Assembly (NCBI RefSeq): GCF_003024195.1
Contig: NZ_KZ679046.1
Location: forward strand, 248,001 to 312,000
Length of the DNA: 64,000 bases
Reading direction: 5' to 3'
DNA from: Streptomyces dioscori
GTDB taxonomy: Bacteria > Actinomycetota > Actinomycetes > Streptomycetales > Streptomycetaceae
Part shown: positions 23,720-31,601 of the stretch, in pieces
Layout of the letters: each line of letters begins with the position of its first letter
Numbering within the stretch: position 1 is the first letter of the stretch
The notes under the pieces: generated by a model
Seen by the model: only the letters and a program-made list of their open reading frames with translations
Told to the model about the DNA's origin: nothing
The model's database searches: none
Program-made: the position numbers and the translations under genes

Positions 23720-25786
23720 ATGGCCGTCACCGCAACCTCCCCCGTCACCCGCCCCCCGACGGCCACGTCCCGGGCGGGCGCGGTCGCGGTGACGGCCGCG
23801 CTCGTCCTCCTGGTCGTGGCCCTCGGGACCGTCGACATCGCGCAGGGCACCGCCGACGTCGGCGCGGCCGAGGTGTTCAAGGCCCTGACCGGACAGGCGG
23901 ACGCGTCCGACGCGTCCGTGGTGATCGCCTCCCGGCTGCCGCGGATGGTCGCCGGCATCCTGGTCGGTGTCATCCTCGGCGTGGCCGGCGCCGTACTGCA
24001 GGCCGTCAGCCGCAACGTCCTCGCCTCACCCGACACCCTCGCGGTGAACGCCGGTTCGTATCTGGCGCTCGGCCTGGTCGGAGCCACCGGCGTCTCGCTG
24101 CCGCTGCTCGCCTCCTCCTCGGTCGCCTTCGTCGGCGGACTCCTCGCCGCGGCCGTCGTACTCGCCCTGTCCGGTCTCGGCACGGGCACCGTACGGCTGG
24201 TCCTCGCGGGCACCGCGCTGGCCCTGGGCCTGAACTCCGTGACGGAGGGCCTGCTCCTGCTGTTCCCGGAGCAGACCGAGGGCCTCTACCAGTGGAACCA
24301 GGGCAGCATCAGCCAGAACGGCTTCGACGGCGTCCTCCAGATGCTGCCCATCGCCCTGCTCGGGATCGCCGGGCTGCTGCTGGTCGCCCGCCGCGTCGAC
24401 GCGCTCGCCCTCGGCGACGACGCCGCGCGCGGCCTCGGCGTCCCCGTCCGTGCCACCCGCGTCACGGTGGTCGTCCTGGCCTCGCTGCTGTCCGCGGCAG
24501 CCGTCACACTCGCCGGACCCATCGGCTTCGTCGGCCTGTGCGCACCGGCCCTGGTGCGTCCGCTCGCCCGCAGGCTCAAGGGCTTCGCCCGCGCCCGTAC
24601 GGCCCTGCCCGTGGCGGGACTCGTCGGCGCGGTGCTGGTCCTCGGCTCCGACGTGCTGCTCCGGGCCCTCGTCCCCTCGGACCGGGCGGTCGCCGTGCCC
24701 ACCGGCGTCGTCACCAGCCTGGTCGGCGCCGTCTTCCTGGTGGCGATGGCCCTGCGGCTGCGGGACACCTCCTCGGCCGAGGCCCCGGACCGGATACGCA
24801 TCCCCAGCCGGACCGTGTTCCTGGTGACCCTGGCCGGGCTCGTCGCCGTGGTCGTCGGGGTCACGATCGCCGGCGCCCTGCTCGGCGACAGCAAACTCCT
24901 GCTCGGCGATGTCGTGAACTGGGCGCAGGGGAGGGCCGGCCGCGGTGTGTCCTTCGTCCTCGAAACCCGCGTCCCCCGCGTGCTCGCGGCCCTGTGCGCG
25001 GGAGCTGCCCTCGCCCTGGCCGGCACGCTCGTACAGGCCGTGACCCGCAACCCGCTGGCGGAGCCGGGCGTCCTGGGCGTGTCCGGCGGCGCCGCGCTGG
25101 GCGCCGTACTCCTCGTCACCACCGCGCCCGTCGCCGGTACCTGGGGTGTCGCGGGTGCCGCGTTCGCGGGCGCCGCGCTGACCTCCGTCCTCGTCTTCGG
25201 GCTCGCCGCCCGCGGCGGCTACCAGCAGAACAGGCTGGTCCTCGTCGGCATCGGCGTCGCCGCCGGTACCGCGGCGCTGATCAGCCTGCTCATCGTGCTC
25301 ACGGACCCGTTCAACGCCACGAAGGCGCTGACCTGGCTGTCCGGTTCGACGTACGGCCGGACCATGCCGGACGTGCTGCCCGTCGCACTCGTACTGGTCC
25401 TCGGCCTGATCGTCGCCTTCGCCCGGCGCACCGAACTGGACCTCGTCTCCCTCGACGAGGACACCCCGCGCCTCCTCGGCCTGCCGCTGTCCCGGGCCAG
25501 GCTCGGCTTCCTGGTGGTGGGCGTCCTGCTCAGCGCGACCGCCGTCGCCTCGGCCGGCACCATCGGCTTCGTGGGTCTGGTCGCACCGCACGCGGCCCGC
25601 GCCCTCGTGGGCCGACGGCACGTGCGGGTGGTACCGGTGGCCGTCCTGCTGGGCGCCGCGCTCGTCTGCACGGCCGACCTCCTCGGCCGCACGGTCATCG
25701 CCCCCGCCCAGCTGGGCGCGGGCCTGATGACGGCCGTGATCGGCACACCGTACTTCCTGTACCTGCTGGTACGAAGCCGCCGCTGA
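23720..25786 (+). CDS. Fused iron-siderophore ABC permease (FecCD/FhuB-like tandem)
   Basis: At 688 residues this is twice the length of a FecCD permease, and the two halves are homologous. Half one spans about 20-345 and half two about 355-685. Each has a helix-rich core, an ASRLPRMVAGILVG or ETRVPRVLAALCAG segment, the loop GAVLQAVSRNVLASPDTLAVN or GTLVQAVTRNPLAEPGVLGVS, and a late GPIGFVGLCAP or GTIGFVGLVAPH segment that contacts the ATPase. One polypeptide can therefore supply the whole membrane channel, as in FhuB of enterobacteria. It starts 40 bases after the lipoprotein gene with an ACGGAG site and ends the operon. Confidence 0.93.
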   Translation: MAVTATSPVTRPPTATSRAGAVAVTAALVLLVVALGTVDIAQGTADVGAAEVFKALTGQADASDASVVIASRLPRMVAGILVGVILGVAGAVLQAVSRNVLASPDTLAVNAGSYLALGLVGATGVSLPLLASSSVAFVGGLLAAAVVLALSGLGTGTVRLVLAGTALALGLNSVTEGLLLLFPEQTEGLYQWNQGSISQNGFDGVLQMLPIALLGIAGLLLVARRVDALALGDDAARGLGVPVRATRVTVVVLASLLSAAAVTLAGPIGFVGLCAPALVRPLARRLKGFARARTALPVAGLVGAVLVLGSDVLLRALVPSDRAVAVPTGVVTSLVGAVFLVAMALRLRDTSSAEAPDRIRIPSRTVFLVTLAGLVAVVVGVTIAGALLGDSKLLLGDVVNWAQGRAGRGVSFVLETRVPRVLAALCAGAALALAGTLVQAVTRNPLAEPGVLGVSGGAALGAVLLVTTAPVAGTWGVAGAAFAGAALTSVLVFGLAARGGYQQNRLVLVGIGVAAGTAALISLLIVLTDPFNATKALTWLSGSTYGRTMPDVLPVALVLVLGLIVAFARRTELDLVSLDEDTPRLLGLPLSRARLGFLVVGVLLSATAVASAGTIGFVGLVAPHAARALVGRRHVRVVPVAVLLGAALVCTADLLGRTVIAPAQLGAGLMTAVIGTPYFLYLLVRSRR

Positions 25787-25865
25787 ACCGTCGAAGCCCG
25801 GGCCCGGCGCCGGCTCTGAGAAGGGGGTAGGGGGCTGCGCGCCCGGCTCACCAGCTCGCCCGGCA

Positions 25866-25886
25866 GGCCGGCGGGTCCCGCCGGCC
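25866..25886 (+). terminator. Terminator hairpin after the siderophore operon
   Basis: GGCCGGCGG and CCGCCGGCC form a 9-base-pair stem around a 3-base loop, 80 bases after the permease stop. A second hairpin follows at 25897-25918. Neither has a U-tract. Confidence 0.5.
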
Positions 25887-25896
25887 GGTGACGGCG

Positions 25897-25918
25897 TCGT
25901 CCCCCGCTCGGGGGACGA
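25897..25918 (+). terminator. Second hairpin before the histidine kinase gene
   Basis: TCGTCCCCC and GGGGGACGA pair over 9 bases with a 4-base loop. It lies 58 bases before the kinase GTG, so it could be a tandem terminator for the iron operon or part of the kinase promoter region. Confidence 0.45.
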
Positions 25919-25975
25919 TGTCATCGCCCGCTGGAGGGATGATCCCGAACAGTCACGACTGCCATACTGACCGGC

Positions 25976-27319
25976 GTGCCCCGTGCGACGGCTTGGTGTG
26001 ACACCTGGATCGCGACGCGACGGCGGGTGTCCGAACTCCCGCACGCGGGTGCGCTGTTCGGGACCCTGCTCGGCCTGATCGCCGTCGTGGAATCCCTCGC
26101 CGAGTTCGTCGGCGCCCATGGGTCGATACCCCGGCTGTTCGCCGACTCCACCGCGCAGGCCGGCCCGCACGGCAGCGCGGCAGGCGTGCAGTTCGCCATG
26201 GTGGTCGGGCTGTTGTGCCTGTCGACCGCCCTGCCCCTGGCGTTCCTGCGCCCCTTGGCGGCCGGGGTCACCGTCACCACGGCGAGCGTCGGCTCGCTCC
26301 TGATCTTCGAGACGCTGACCCTGGCGGGCCTGGCCGCCCAGCTCGTCGCCCAGTACCGGCTCGGCCGCGGCGGCGCCGTCCTGTCAGCGGCACTTCTCGG
26401 CACGCCCTTCCTCGTCCTGGCCCTCACCGGGCCCGACGGCGCCGACCACCGCGTGCGGGTGGTGCTCGTCGCGGCACTGGCCCCGCTGGCCGCCTTCGCC
26501 GGACTGGCCGCCCGTTCCCACGAGCAGAACCGGCGGCACAGTGCCATCCGCGAGGTCATCGACGGCACCCGGTGGGAGAACGCGGCACGTGGTGAACGCG
26601 TGCGCATCGTCCGTGAGTTGCACGACGTCGTGGGCCACCACATCTCCATGATCGCCGTGCAGGCGGAGACGGCCCGGATCGCCACCGCGGGCATGCCGGC
26701 CGAGGGCGCCGAACGGCTGCTCGGCATCGGGGACACCGCCCGCGCGGCCCTGACCGAGATGCGCCGGCTGCTCGGCGTGCTCCGCGAGGACGCCGAGTCC
26801 GTCACCGGCGGCGACCGCCGGCCGCAGCCCGATCTGGGACAGCTGCACGAACTGCTCGAAGAGGCACGCAAGGCGTCCGCCACGTCCATCCGCCTCATCC
26901 TCAGCGGCTCACCGAGCGCCCTGGACCCCGGCGTCGAACTAGCCGCCTACCGCATCGTCCAGGAATCCCTCACCAACGCCCGCAAGCACGCTACCGGCGC
27001 CGCCGTCGACGTGGAACTCGGCTACGCCGGCGACGCCCTGCACCTGCGCGTCCGCGACAACGGCCCCGGACCGCCGCACGACCGGCCCACCGGCGGACAC
27101 GGCCTGCTCGGCATGCGGGAACGCGCGTCCGCGGTCGGCGGCGACGTCCGCACCGGTCCGGGGTTCGGCGGCGGCGGTTTCGTCGTCGAGGCGCGCTTCC
27201 CCATCAGGACGCCAGAGCCCACCACGCCAGAGCCCCACCACGCCAGATCCGATGACGCCAGAGCCCATGACGCCAGTTCCCACGAGGCCAGAGCCCTCAT
27301 GACGGAAGAGAATTCATGA
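25976..27319 (+). CDS. NarL-type sensor histidine kinase
   Basis: This 447-residue membrane kinase has about five hydrophobic segments (roughly 24-46, 71-92, 99-125, 133-151, 160-180) with short loops, so it senses within the membrane rather than by a large outside domain. The HisKA_3 box is RIVRELHDVVGHHISMIAV with the phospho-accepting His at 216. The HATPase domain shows QESLTNARKHA (N box) and the DNGPG and GHGLLGMRERA (G box) motifs. The start is the GTG at 25976. The last 35 residues are an oddity: a low-complexity tail encoded by a roughly 15-base tandem repeat (27209-27303). The stop overlaps the response-regulator start (ATGA). Confidence 0.9.
   Translation: MPRATAWCDTWIATRRRVSELPHAGALFGTLLGLIAVVESLAEFVGAHGSIPRLFADSTAQAGPHGSAAGVQFAMVVGLLCLSTALPLAFLRPLAAGVTVTTASVGSLLIFETLTLAGLAAQLVAQYRLGRGGAVLSAALLGTPFLVLALTGPDGADHRVRVVLVAALAPLAAFAGLAARSHEQNRRHSAIREVIDGTRWENAARGERVRIVRELHDVVGHHISMIAVQAETARIATAGMPAEGAERLLGIGDTARAALTEMRRLLGVLREDAESVTGGDRRPQPDLGQLHELLEEARKASATSIRLILSGSPSALDPGVELAAYRIVQESLTNARKHATGAAVDVELGYAGDALHLRVRDNGPGPPHDRPTGGHGLLGMRERASAVGGDVRTGPGFGGGGFVVEARFPIRTPEPTTPEPHHARSDDARAHDASSHEARALMTEENS
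27209..27303 (+). repeat. Tandem ~15-base repeat encoding the kinase C-terminal tail
   Basis: Six diverged units with core GCCAGAGCCC or close variants occur about every 15-16 bases (ACGCCAGAGCCCACC, ACGCCAGAGCCCCACC, ACGCCAGATCCGATG and so on). Because one unit is 16 bases, the reading frame shifts between units and the tail changes from PEPTTPEP to ARSDDARAHDASSHEAR. The region precedes the response-regulator start and is probably prone to slippage. Confidence 0.75.
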
Positions 27320-28017
27320 CCAGTCCGTCCTCGCTGATCCGGGTTGTCGTCGCCGACGACCACGTCGTGGTCCGCACCGGTTTCGCCGCGATGCTGGACA
27401 GCCGGCCGGAGTTCACCGTCGTACGGACCGCGTCCTCCGGAGCGGAAGCGGTGAGGGTCTGCCGCGAGGTGTCCCCGGACGTGGTCCTCATGGACATCCG
27501 CATGCCCGAGATGGACGGCATCGAGGCCACCAGACAGCTCGTGGGCTCTCCGCCCGACGGCGTCGACGCACCGCGCGTGCTGATCCTGACGACGTTCGAC
27601 CTCGACGAGTACGTGTACGACGCGCTGCGCGCCGGAGCCAGCGGCTTCCTCCTCAAGGAGGTGACCGCGGAACGGCTCTTCGACGCCGTACGTGTCGTCG
27701 CCGCCGGGGACGCCCTGCTCGCGCCGGGCATCACCCGCAGGCTCATCAGCGAGTTCGCGCGGATGCCAGCCAGGACCGACGCCACGCCGCCGCCCGGCAT
27801 GAAGGCGCTCACCGCACGCGAGCGGGAGGTCCTGCTGCTCGTCGCCGAAGGGCTCTCCAACCCGGAGATCGGCGCCAGGCTGACCGTCAGCGAGGAGACG
27901 GTGAAGACCCATGTCAGCCGCATCCTCGGGAAACTCGCGCTGCGCGACCGCACCCAGGCCGTGATCGCCGCGTACGAGACGGGACTTGTCGTACCCGGCT
28001 CCCGCAAGCCGCAGTAG
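27316..28017 (+). CDS. NarL/LuxR-family response regulator
   Basis: The 233-residue partner of the kinase has a receiver domain (about 8-125) with the acidic pair in VVADDH, the phosphorylated Asp60 in VVLMDIRMP, and Lys near 112 in GFLLKEV. The C-terminal LuxR helix-turn-helix is at about 163-220 (LTAREREVLLLVAEGLSNPEIGA). It overlaps the kinase gene by four bases. The ABC exporter operon downstream is a plausible target because NarL-type pairs often control adjacent transporters, but a strong terminator separates them. Confidence 0.93.
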   Translation: MTSPSSLIRVVVADDHVVVRTGFAAMLDSRPEFTVVRTASSGAEAVRVCREVSPDVVLMDIRMPEMDGIEATRQLVGSPPDGVDAPRVLILTTFDLDEYVYDALRAGASGFLLKEVTAERLFDAVRVVAAGDALLAPGITRRLISEFARMPARTDATPPPGMKALTAREREVLLLVAEGLSNPEIGARLTVSEETVKTHVSRILGKLALRDRTQAVIAAYETGLVVPGSRKPQ

Positions 28018-28053
28018 CGTGACCGGCGTTCGTACGCCGGCCTCACTCGCAGA

Positions 28054-28097
28054 CAGCGCTCGGTCCGTCCCTCCTGTGAGGGACGGACCGAGCGCTG
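28054..28097 (+). terminator. Strong terminator after the two-component operon
   Basis: A perfect 20-base-pair inverted repeat (28054-28073 with 28078-28097) encloses the loop CTGT, starting 37 bases after the regulator stop. A smaller 7-base-pair hairpin (CCGGCGT / ACGCCGG, 28023-28040) lies just before it. This is among the most stable hairpins in the window and should isolate the exporter genes from the two-component operon. Confidence 0.85.
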
Positions 28098-28175
28098 CCT
28101 GGCTCTTGTGGGTGGCGCGGAACATGGCTCCGGTCCGTGACGACCTGGCCGCTCCTCTCTCCCTAGTCTGCGGAC

Positions 28176-29129
28176 ATGGAGAAAGCGATCGATGAGGCGG
28201 ACGCGAGGATCGAGGTCCGGGGCGTGCACAAGCACTTCGGACGCACCCGGGCACTGGACGGAATGACGTTCGACGTCCGGCCGGGCCAGGTCACCGGCTT
28301 CGTCGGTCCGAACGGCGCCGGCAAGTCCACGACCCTGCGCGTCATCCTCGGCCTGGACAGACCCGACAGGGGAACCGCACTGGTCGGCGGGCGCCGCTAC
28401 CAGGACTTACGGACCCCGCTCACCCACATCGGGGCGCTGCTGGACGCCGCAGCCGTGCAGCCGAGCCGTACCGCCCGCCATCATCTGCTGTGGCTGGCCC
28501 ACTCCCAGGGGCTGGGCGCCGGGCGGGTCGACGAGGTGATCCGGCAGGTCGGCCTCCAGGACGTGGCCCGGCGCAGGGCGGGCGGCTTCTCCCTGGGCAT
28601 GAGACAGCGTCTCGGTATCGCGGCCGCCCTTCTCGGCGACCCCCCGGTGGTCATGCTCGACGAACCCTTCAACGGCCTGGACCCCGAAGGGTTCGGGTGG
28701 ATGCGCGGCTTCCTCGCCTCGCTGGCCGGGCAGGGCAGGGCCGTACTGGTCTCCAGCCACCTGATGAGCGAACTGCAGGACAGCGCCGACCATGTGGTGG
28801 TCGTCGGACGCGGCAGGGTCGTCGCCGACATGAGCGTGCGCGAGCTGCTGGCGTCGATGTCCCGGGGCAGGGTGACCCTGCGGACGTCCGCGCTCGCCCG
28901 CGCCATGACGGTGCTGGCCCGCTCGGGTGCCACCGTGAGCTCCACCGGGGCCGACACGATCAGCGTGACGGGGCTGCCCGCGGAGGACGCGGTGTCGCTC
29001 CTCGGCCGGGACGGGGTGCCGTTCTCGGAGATCTCCGAGCACCGCGCCTCGCTGGAGGAGGCGTACATGGAGCTGACCCGGGACGCCGTGCAGTACCGCG
29101 GTGCCGTCCCCGAGGAGGCCGGCCGATGA
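28176..29129 (+). CDS. ABC-2 type exporter ATPase; contains a TTA (bldA) codon
   Basis: The 317-residue ATPase has Walker A GPNGAGKST near residue 46, signature FSLGMRQRLG near 143, and Walker B VVMLDEPFNGLDPEG near 163, with a C-terminal domain (about 220-317) typical of drug or bacitracin-type exporters. Leu78 is encoded by TTA (28407-28409). TTA is very rare in Streptomyces and is read by the developmentally timed bldA tRNA, so production may be delayed until morphological differentiation. The ATG at 28176 lacks a clear ribosome-binding site, so the message may be leaderless. The stop overlaps the first permease gene (ATGA). Confidence 0.92.
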   Translation: MEKAIDEADARIEVRGVHKHFGRTRALDGMTFDVRPGQVTGFVGPNGAGKSTTLRVILGLDRPDRGTALVGGRRYQDLRTPLTHIGALLDAAAVQPSRTARHHLLWLAHSQGLGAGRVDEVIRQVGLQDVARRRAGGFSLGMRQRLGIAAALLGDPPVVMLDEPFNGLDPEGFGWMRGFLASLAGQGRAVLVSSHLMSELQDSADHVVVVGRGRVVADMSVRELLASMSRGRVTLRTSALARAMTVLARSGATVSSTGADTISVTGLPAEDAVSLLGRDGVPFSEISEHRASLEEAYMELTRDAVQYRGAVPEEAGR

Positions 29130-30679
29130 CCGCCACGCTGACACCGCCGCGCACGACCGCGCGACCGGGCCGGGGCGGCTTCGGACAGCTCCTGCACGCG
29201 GAATGGACCAAGTTCCGTACGGTACGGGGCTGGGTGTGGAGCACGGTCGGTGCGGTGCTGGTCATCTGCCTGGTGGGCCTGCTCGCCACGGCGGCCGGCA
29301 ACACGGCCGACCCGCAGGGCAGTTCCGCGCTCCCCGTCGGCCCCGGCGGCGAGGCGGTCAACGACAGTTTCTACTTCGTCCACCAGAAGCTCCGGGGGGA
29401 CGGCAGCATCACCGTCTCGGTGTCCTCGCTGTCCGGCGTCGTCCAGAGGGGCCCGGACGACAGCGGAAGCGGCCTCGCGCCGTGGGCGAAGGCCGGCGTC
29501 GTCGTGAAGGACAGCCTCGACCAGGGGTCGTCGTACGCGGCGGTGATGGTCACCGGCCGACATGGCGTGCGGATGCAGTACGACTACACGCACGACATCG
29601 CCGGGGCGAGCGGGGCGGTCTCCCAGGAGGCGCCGCAATGGCTGCGTCTTCAGCGCACGGGCGACACGCTCACCGGCTACGAGTCCGCCGACGGTTCGTC
29701 ATGGACCGAGGTGGGCCGCGCGAACCTGTCCGGTCTGTCGGCGGCACCGGAGGTCGGACTGTTCGTGACCTCCCCGTCCGTCGAGGACGAGACCGGCACC
29801 GGAACGGGCTTCGCCCCGGCCGTCGCCACCGGCACCTTCGACGAGGTCGCCCTCGGCGGCGGGTGGACCGGCGGCTCCTGGGCGAGCGATCAGGTCGGCA
29901 GGGACGCGGGCACCTCCGCCAGCTACAGCCAGGACACCCATGGCGGAGCCACCCCCTCCGGCGGCGGCTTCGAGGTGACCGGCGCCGGTGACATCGCCCC
30001 CGTCGTCGGCGGCCCCGCCGGCAGCGGCGTACGGACCGTCGAGAACTTCCTTGTCGGCGCGTTCGCCGGACTGGTCGTCATGGCCGTCGTGGGCGCCGGC
30101 TGCGTCACCGTCGAGTACCGGCGGGGCATGATCGGCCTGACCCTGGCGGCCAGTCCGCGCCGGGGCCGCGTCCTGGTGGCGAAGGGACTGGTGGTCGGCA
30201 CCGTGGCCTTCCTCGTCGGCGTGGTCTCCGCCGCGGTGATGGTCCCTCTCGGGGGACAGCGGTCGCAGGCCGGCGGCTTCCCCGTGCTGACGGTCCCGGC
30301 GGCCACCGAACTGCGCGTCGTCGCCGGTACGGGCCTGCTGCTCGCCGCCGCGAGCGTCCTCGCCCTCGCCGTCGGCGCGCTCCTGCGGCGCGCCGCCGTG
30401 GCCGTCACCGTGGTCGTCGTCGGCATGGTGCTGCCCTACCTCCTCGCGACCGCGTCCGTTCTGCCCGACGGGGCCTCGCGGTGGCTGCTGAGGGTCACTC
30501 CCGCAGCCGGCTTCGCCATCCAGCAGAGCGTCGGGCGCTACGACCAGGTCGTCACCGTCTACGCGCCCTCGTCCGGATACTTCCCGCTGGCCCCCTGGAC
30601 CGGTCTCGCGGTCCTGTGCGCCTACGCGGGGGTCTCGTTCGCCGCCGCCGTGGTGCTGCTCCGCCGGAGGGACGCGTGA
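29126..30679 (+). CDS. ABC-2 type permease with a large extracytoplasmic lectin-like insert
   Basis: The 517-residue membrane protein begins QLLHAEWTKFRTVRGW, the standard cytoplasmic start of Streptomyces ABC-2 permeases, with a first helix at about 36-58. The next 240 residues are extracytoplasmic and hydrophilic, and the part around 120-230 resembles the DUF1349/concanavalin-like fold (WLRLQRTGDTLTGYESADG, then EVGLFVTSPS). Remaining helices lie between about 305 and 512, including the YRRGMIGLTLAASPRR coupling loop. The start overlaps the ATPase stop, with GAGGAGG upstream. The inserted domain may recognise an exported or cell-wall saccharide; that is inference. Confidence 0.82.
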   Translation: MTATLTPPRTTARPGRGGFGQLLHAEWTKFRTVRGWVWSTVGAVLVICLVGLLATAAGNTADPQGSSALPVGPGGEAVNDSFYFVHQKLRGDGSITVSVSSLSGVVQRGPDDSGSGLAPWAKAGVVVKDSLDQGSSYAAVMVTGRHGVRMQYDYTHDIAGASGAVSQEAPQWLRLQRTGDTLTGYESADGSSWTEVGRANLSGLSAAPEVGLFVTSPSVEDETGTGTGFAPAVATGTFDEVALGGGWTGGSWASDQVGRDAGTSASYSQDTHGGATPSGGGFEVTGAGDIAPVVGGPAGSGVRTVENFLVGAFAGLVVMAVVGAGCVTVEYRRGMIGLTLAASPRRGRVLVAKGLVVGTVAFLVGVVSAAVMVPLGGQRSQAGGFPVLTVPAATELRVVAGTGLLLAAASVLALAVGALLRRAAVAVTVVVVGMVLPYLLATASVLPDGASRWLLRVTPAAGFAIQQSVGRYDQVVTVYAPSSGYFPLAPWTGLAVLCAYAGVSFAAAVVLLRRRDA

Positions 30680-31452
30680 GAACCGCCGGACGTGCCGAAT
30701 GGACGAAGCTGCGGACGGATGCGACCAACGGGTGGCTGATGCTCGGCATGGTCGTGCTGACCCTCGCGGCCGGTGCCGCCGTGGCCATGACGTCCCGGTG
30801 CGACGCCACGGGCTGCGGCGGGGATCCGGCGCGGCTCAGCCTCACCGGCGTGCTGGTCGGCCAGGTCGTCGTCGCGATCGTGGCGGTGCTGATGGTCGGC
30901 GACGAGTACAGCACCGGCATGATCCAGGCGACCCTCGCCGCCGTGCCGCGCCGGCTGACGGTCCTCTTCTCGAAGTCCGCCGTGCTCACCGCGGTGACGC
31001 TGGTGGCGGGAACGGTCTCCGTCCTCGGTTCCCTGCTCATCGGCGGCCTCGTGCAGCCGGGGCGCGGCTTCACGGAGGACCACGGCTTCGCGCCCCTGTC
31101 CCTGACCGACGGGGCGACGCTGCGGGCCGCCGTGGGCTCGGTCCTCTACCTCGTGCTGATCGGCCTGCTCGGCCTCGGCATCGCCCTGGTCGTCCGGAAC
31201 TCGGCGACCGCCGTCGGGATCGTCCTCGCCCTGCTGTTCGTCCTGCCGATCCTGACGCAGGTGGTCGCCGACCCCGACTGCCAGCGCCACCTGCGGCAGA
31301 TCTCCCCGATGACGGCGGGCCTCGCCGTGCAGACGACCGTGCACGTCGACGAGCTGCCGATAGGGCCCTGGCAGGGTCTGGGCGTCCTGGCCCTGTGGGC
31401 GGCCGGCGCGCTGGCCGCCGGTGGCCGGCTGCTGGGAGCCCGGGACGCGTAG
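30676..31452 (+). CDS. ABC-2 type permease, second subunit
   Basis: This 258-residue permease starts AGRAEWTKLRTDATNGW and has about six helices. The coupling segment EYSTGMIQATLAAVPRR near residue 80 matches that of its neighbour. It lacks the long outside domain. The GTG start overlaps the preceding stop (GTGA) with GGAGG upstream, so both permeases and the ATPase form one complex, probably a heterodimeric exporter. The substrate is unknown. Confidence 0.88.
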   Translation: MRTAGRAEWTKLRTDATNGWLMLGMVVLTLAAGAAVAMTSRCDATGCGGDPARLSLTGVLVGQVVVAIVAVLMVGDEYSTGMIQATLAAVPRRLTVLFSKSAVLTAVTLVAGTVSVLGSLLIGGLVQPGRGFTEDHGFAPLSLTDGATLRAAVGSVLYLVLIGLLGLGIALVVRNSATAVGIVLALLFVLPILTQVVADPDCQRHLRQISPMTAGLAVQTTVHVDELPIGPWQGLGVLALWAAGALAAGGRLLGARDA

Positions 31453-31521
31453 GGGAAAGGGCGCACTCACAGCGGGCGCACAGCGGGCGCACCCTTTTAG
31501 CTCATATGAACTGTTTCGCAT

Positions 31522-31547
31522 CCTGGTGCCGGGTACCCGGCACCAGG
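31522..31547. promoter_or_regulatory. Perfect 26-base palindrome upstream of the semialdehyde dehydrogenase
   Basis: The sequence reads identically on both strands over 26 bases with half-site CCTGGTGCCGGGT, 54 bases before the ATG at 31602. With no loop bases it looks more like a dimeric regulator operator than a terminator. Just before it the region holds a tandem repeat of CAGCGGGCGCA (from about 31471). Confidence 0.6.
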
Positions 31548-31601
31548 GCGGAACACGAGGTTCCGTCTGGGTCCGCCCTCCCTCGTCGTTCTGGAGATGT
31601 C

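Noticed and set aside
24026..26170. Minus-strand 714-codon open frame over the siderophore permease
   Set aside because: The product is Gly/Asp/Glu/Gln/Arg-rich and opposes a protein with two clear FecCD halves.
28023..28040. Independent terminator of the response-regulator gene
   Set aside because: The 7-base-pair hairpin is small and is followed immediately by a perfect 20-base-pair stem, which is the more likely terminator.
31522..31547. Insertion-sequence end or attachment site
   Set aside because: No transposase, integrase, tRNA gene or target duplication is nearby. An operator is simpler.
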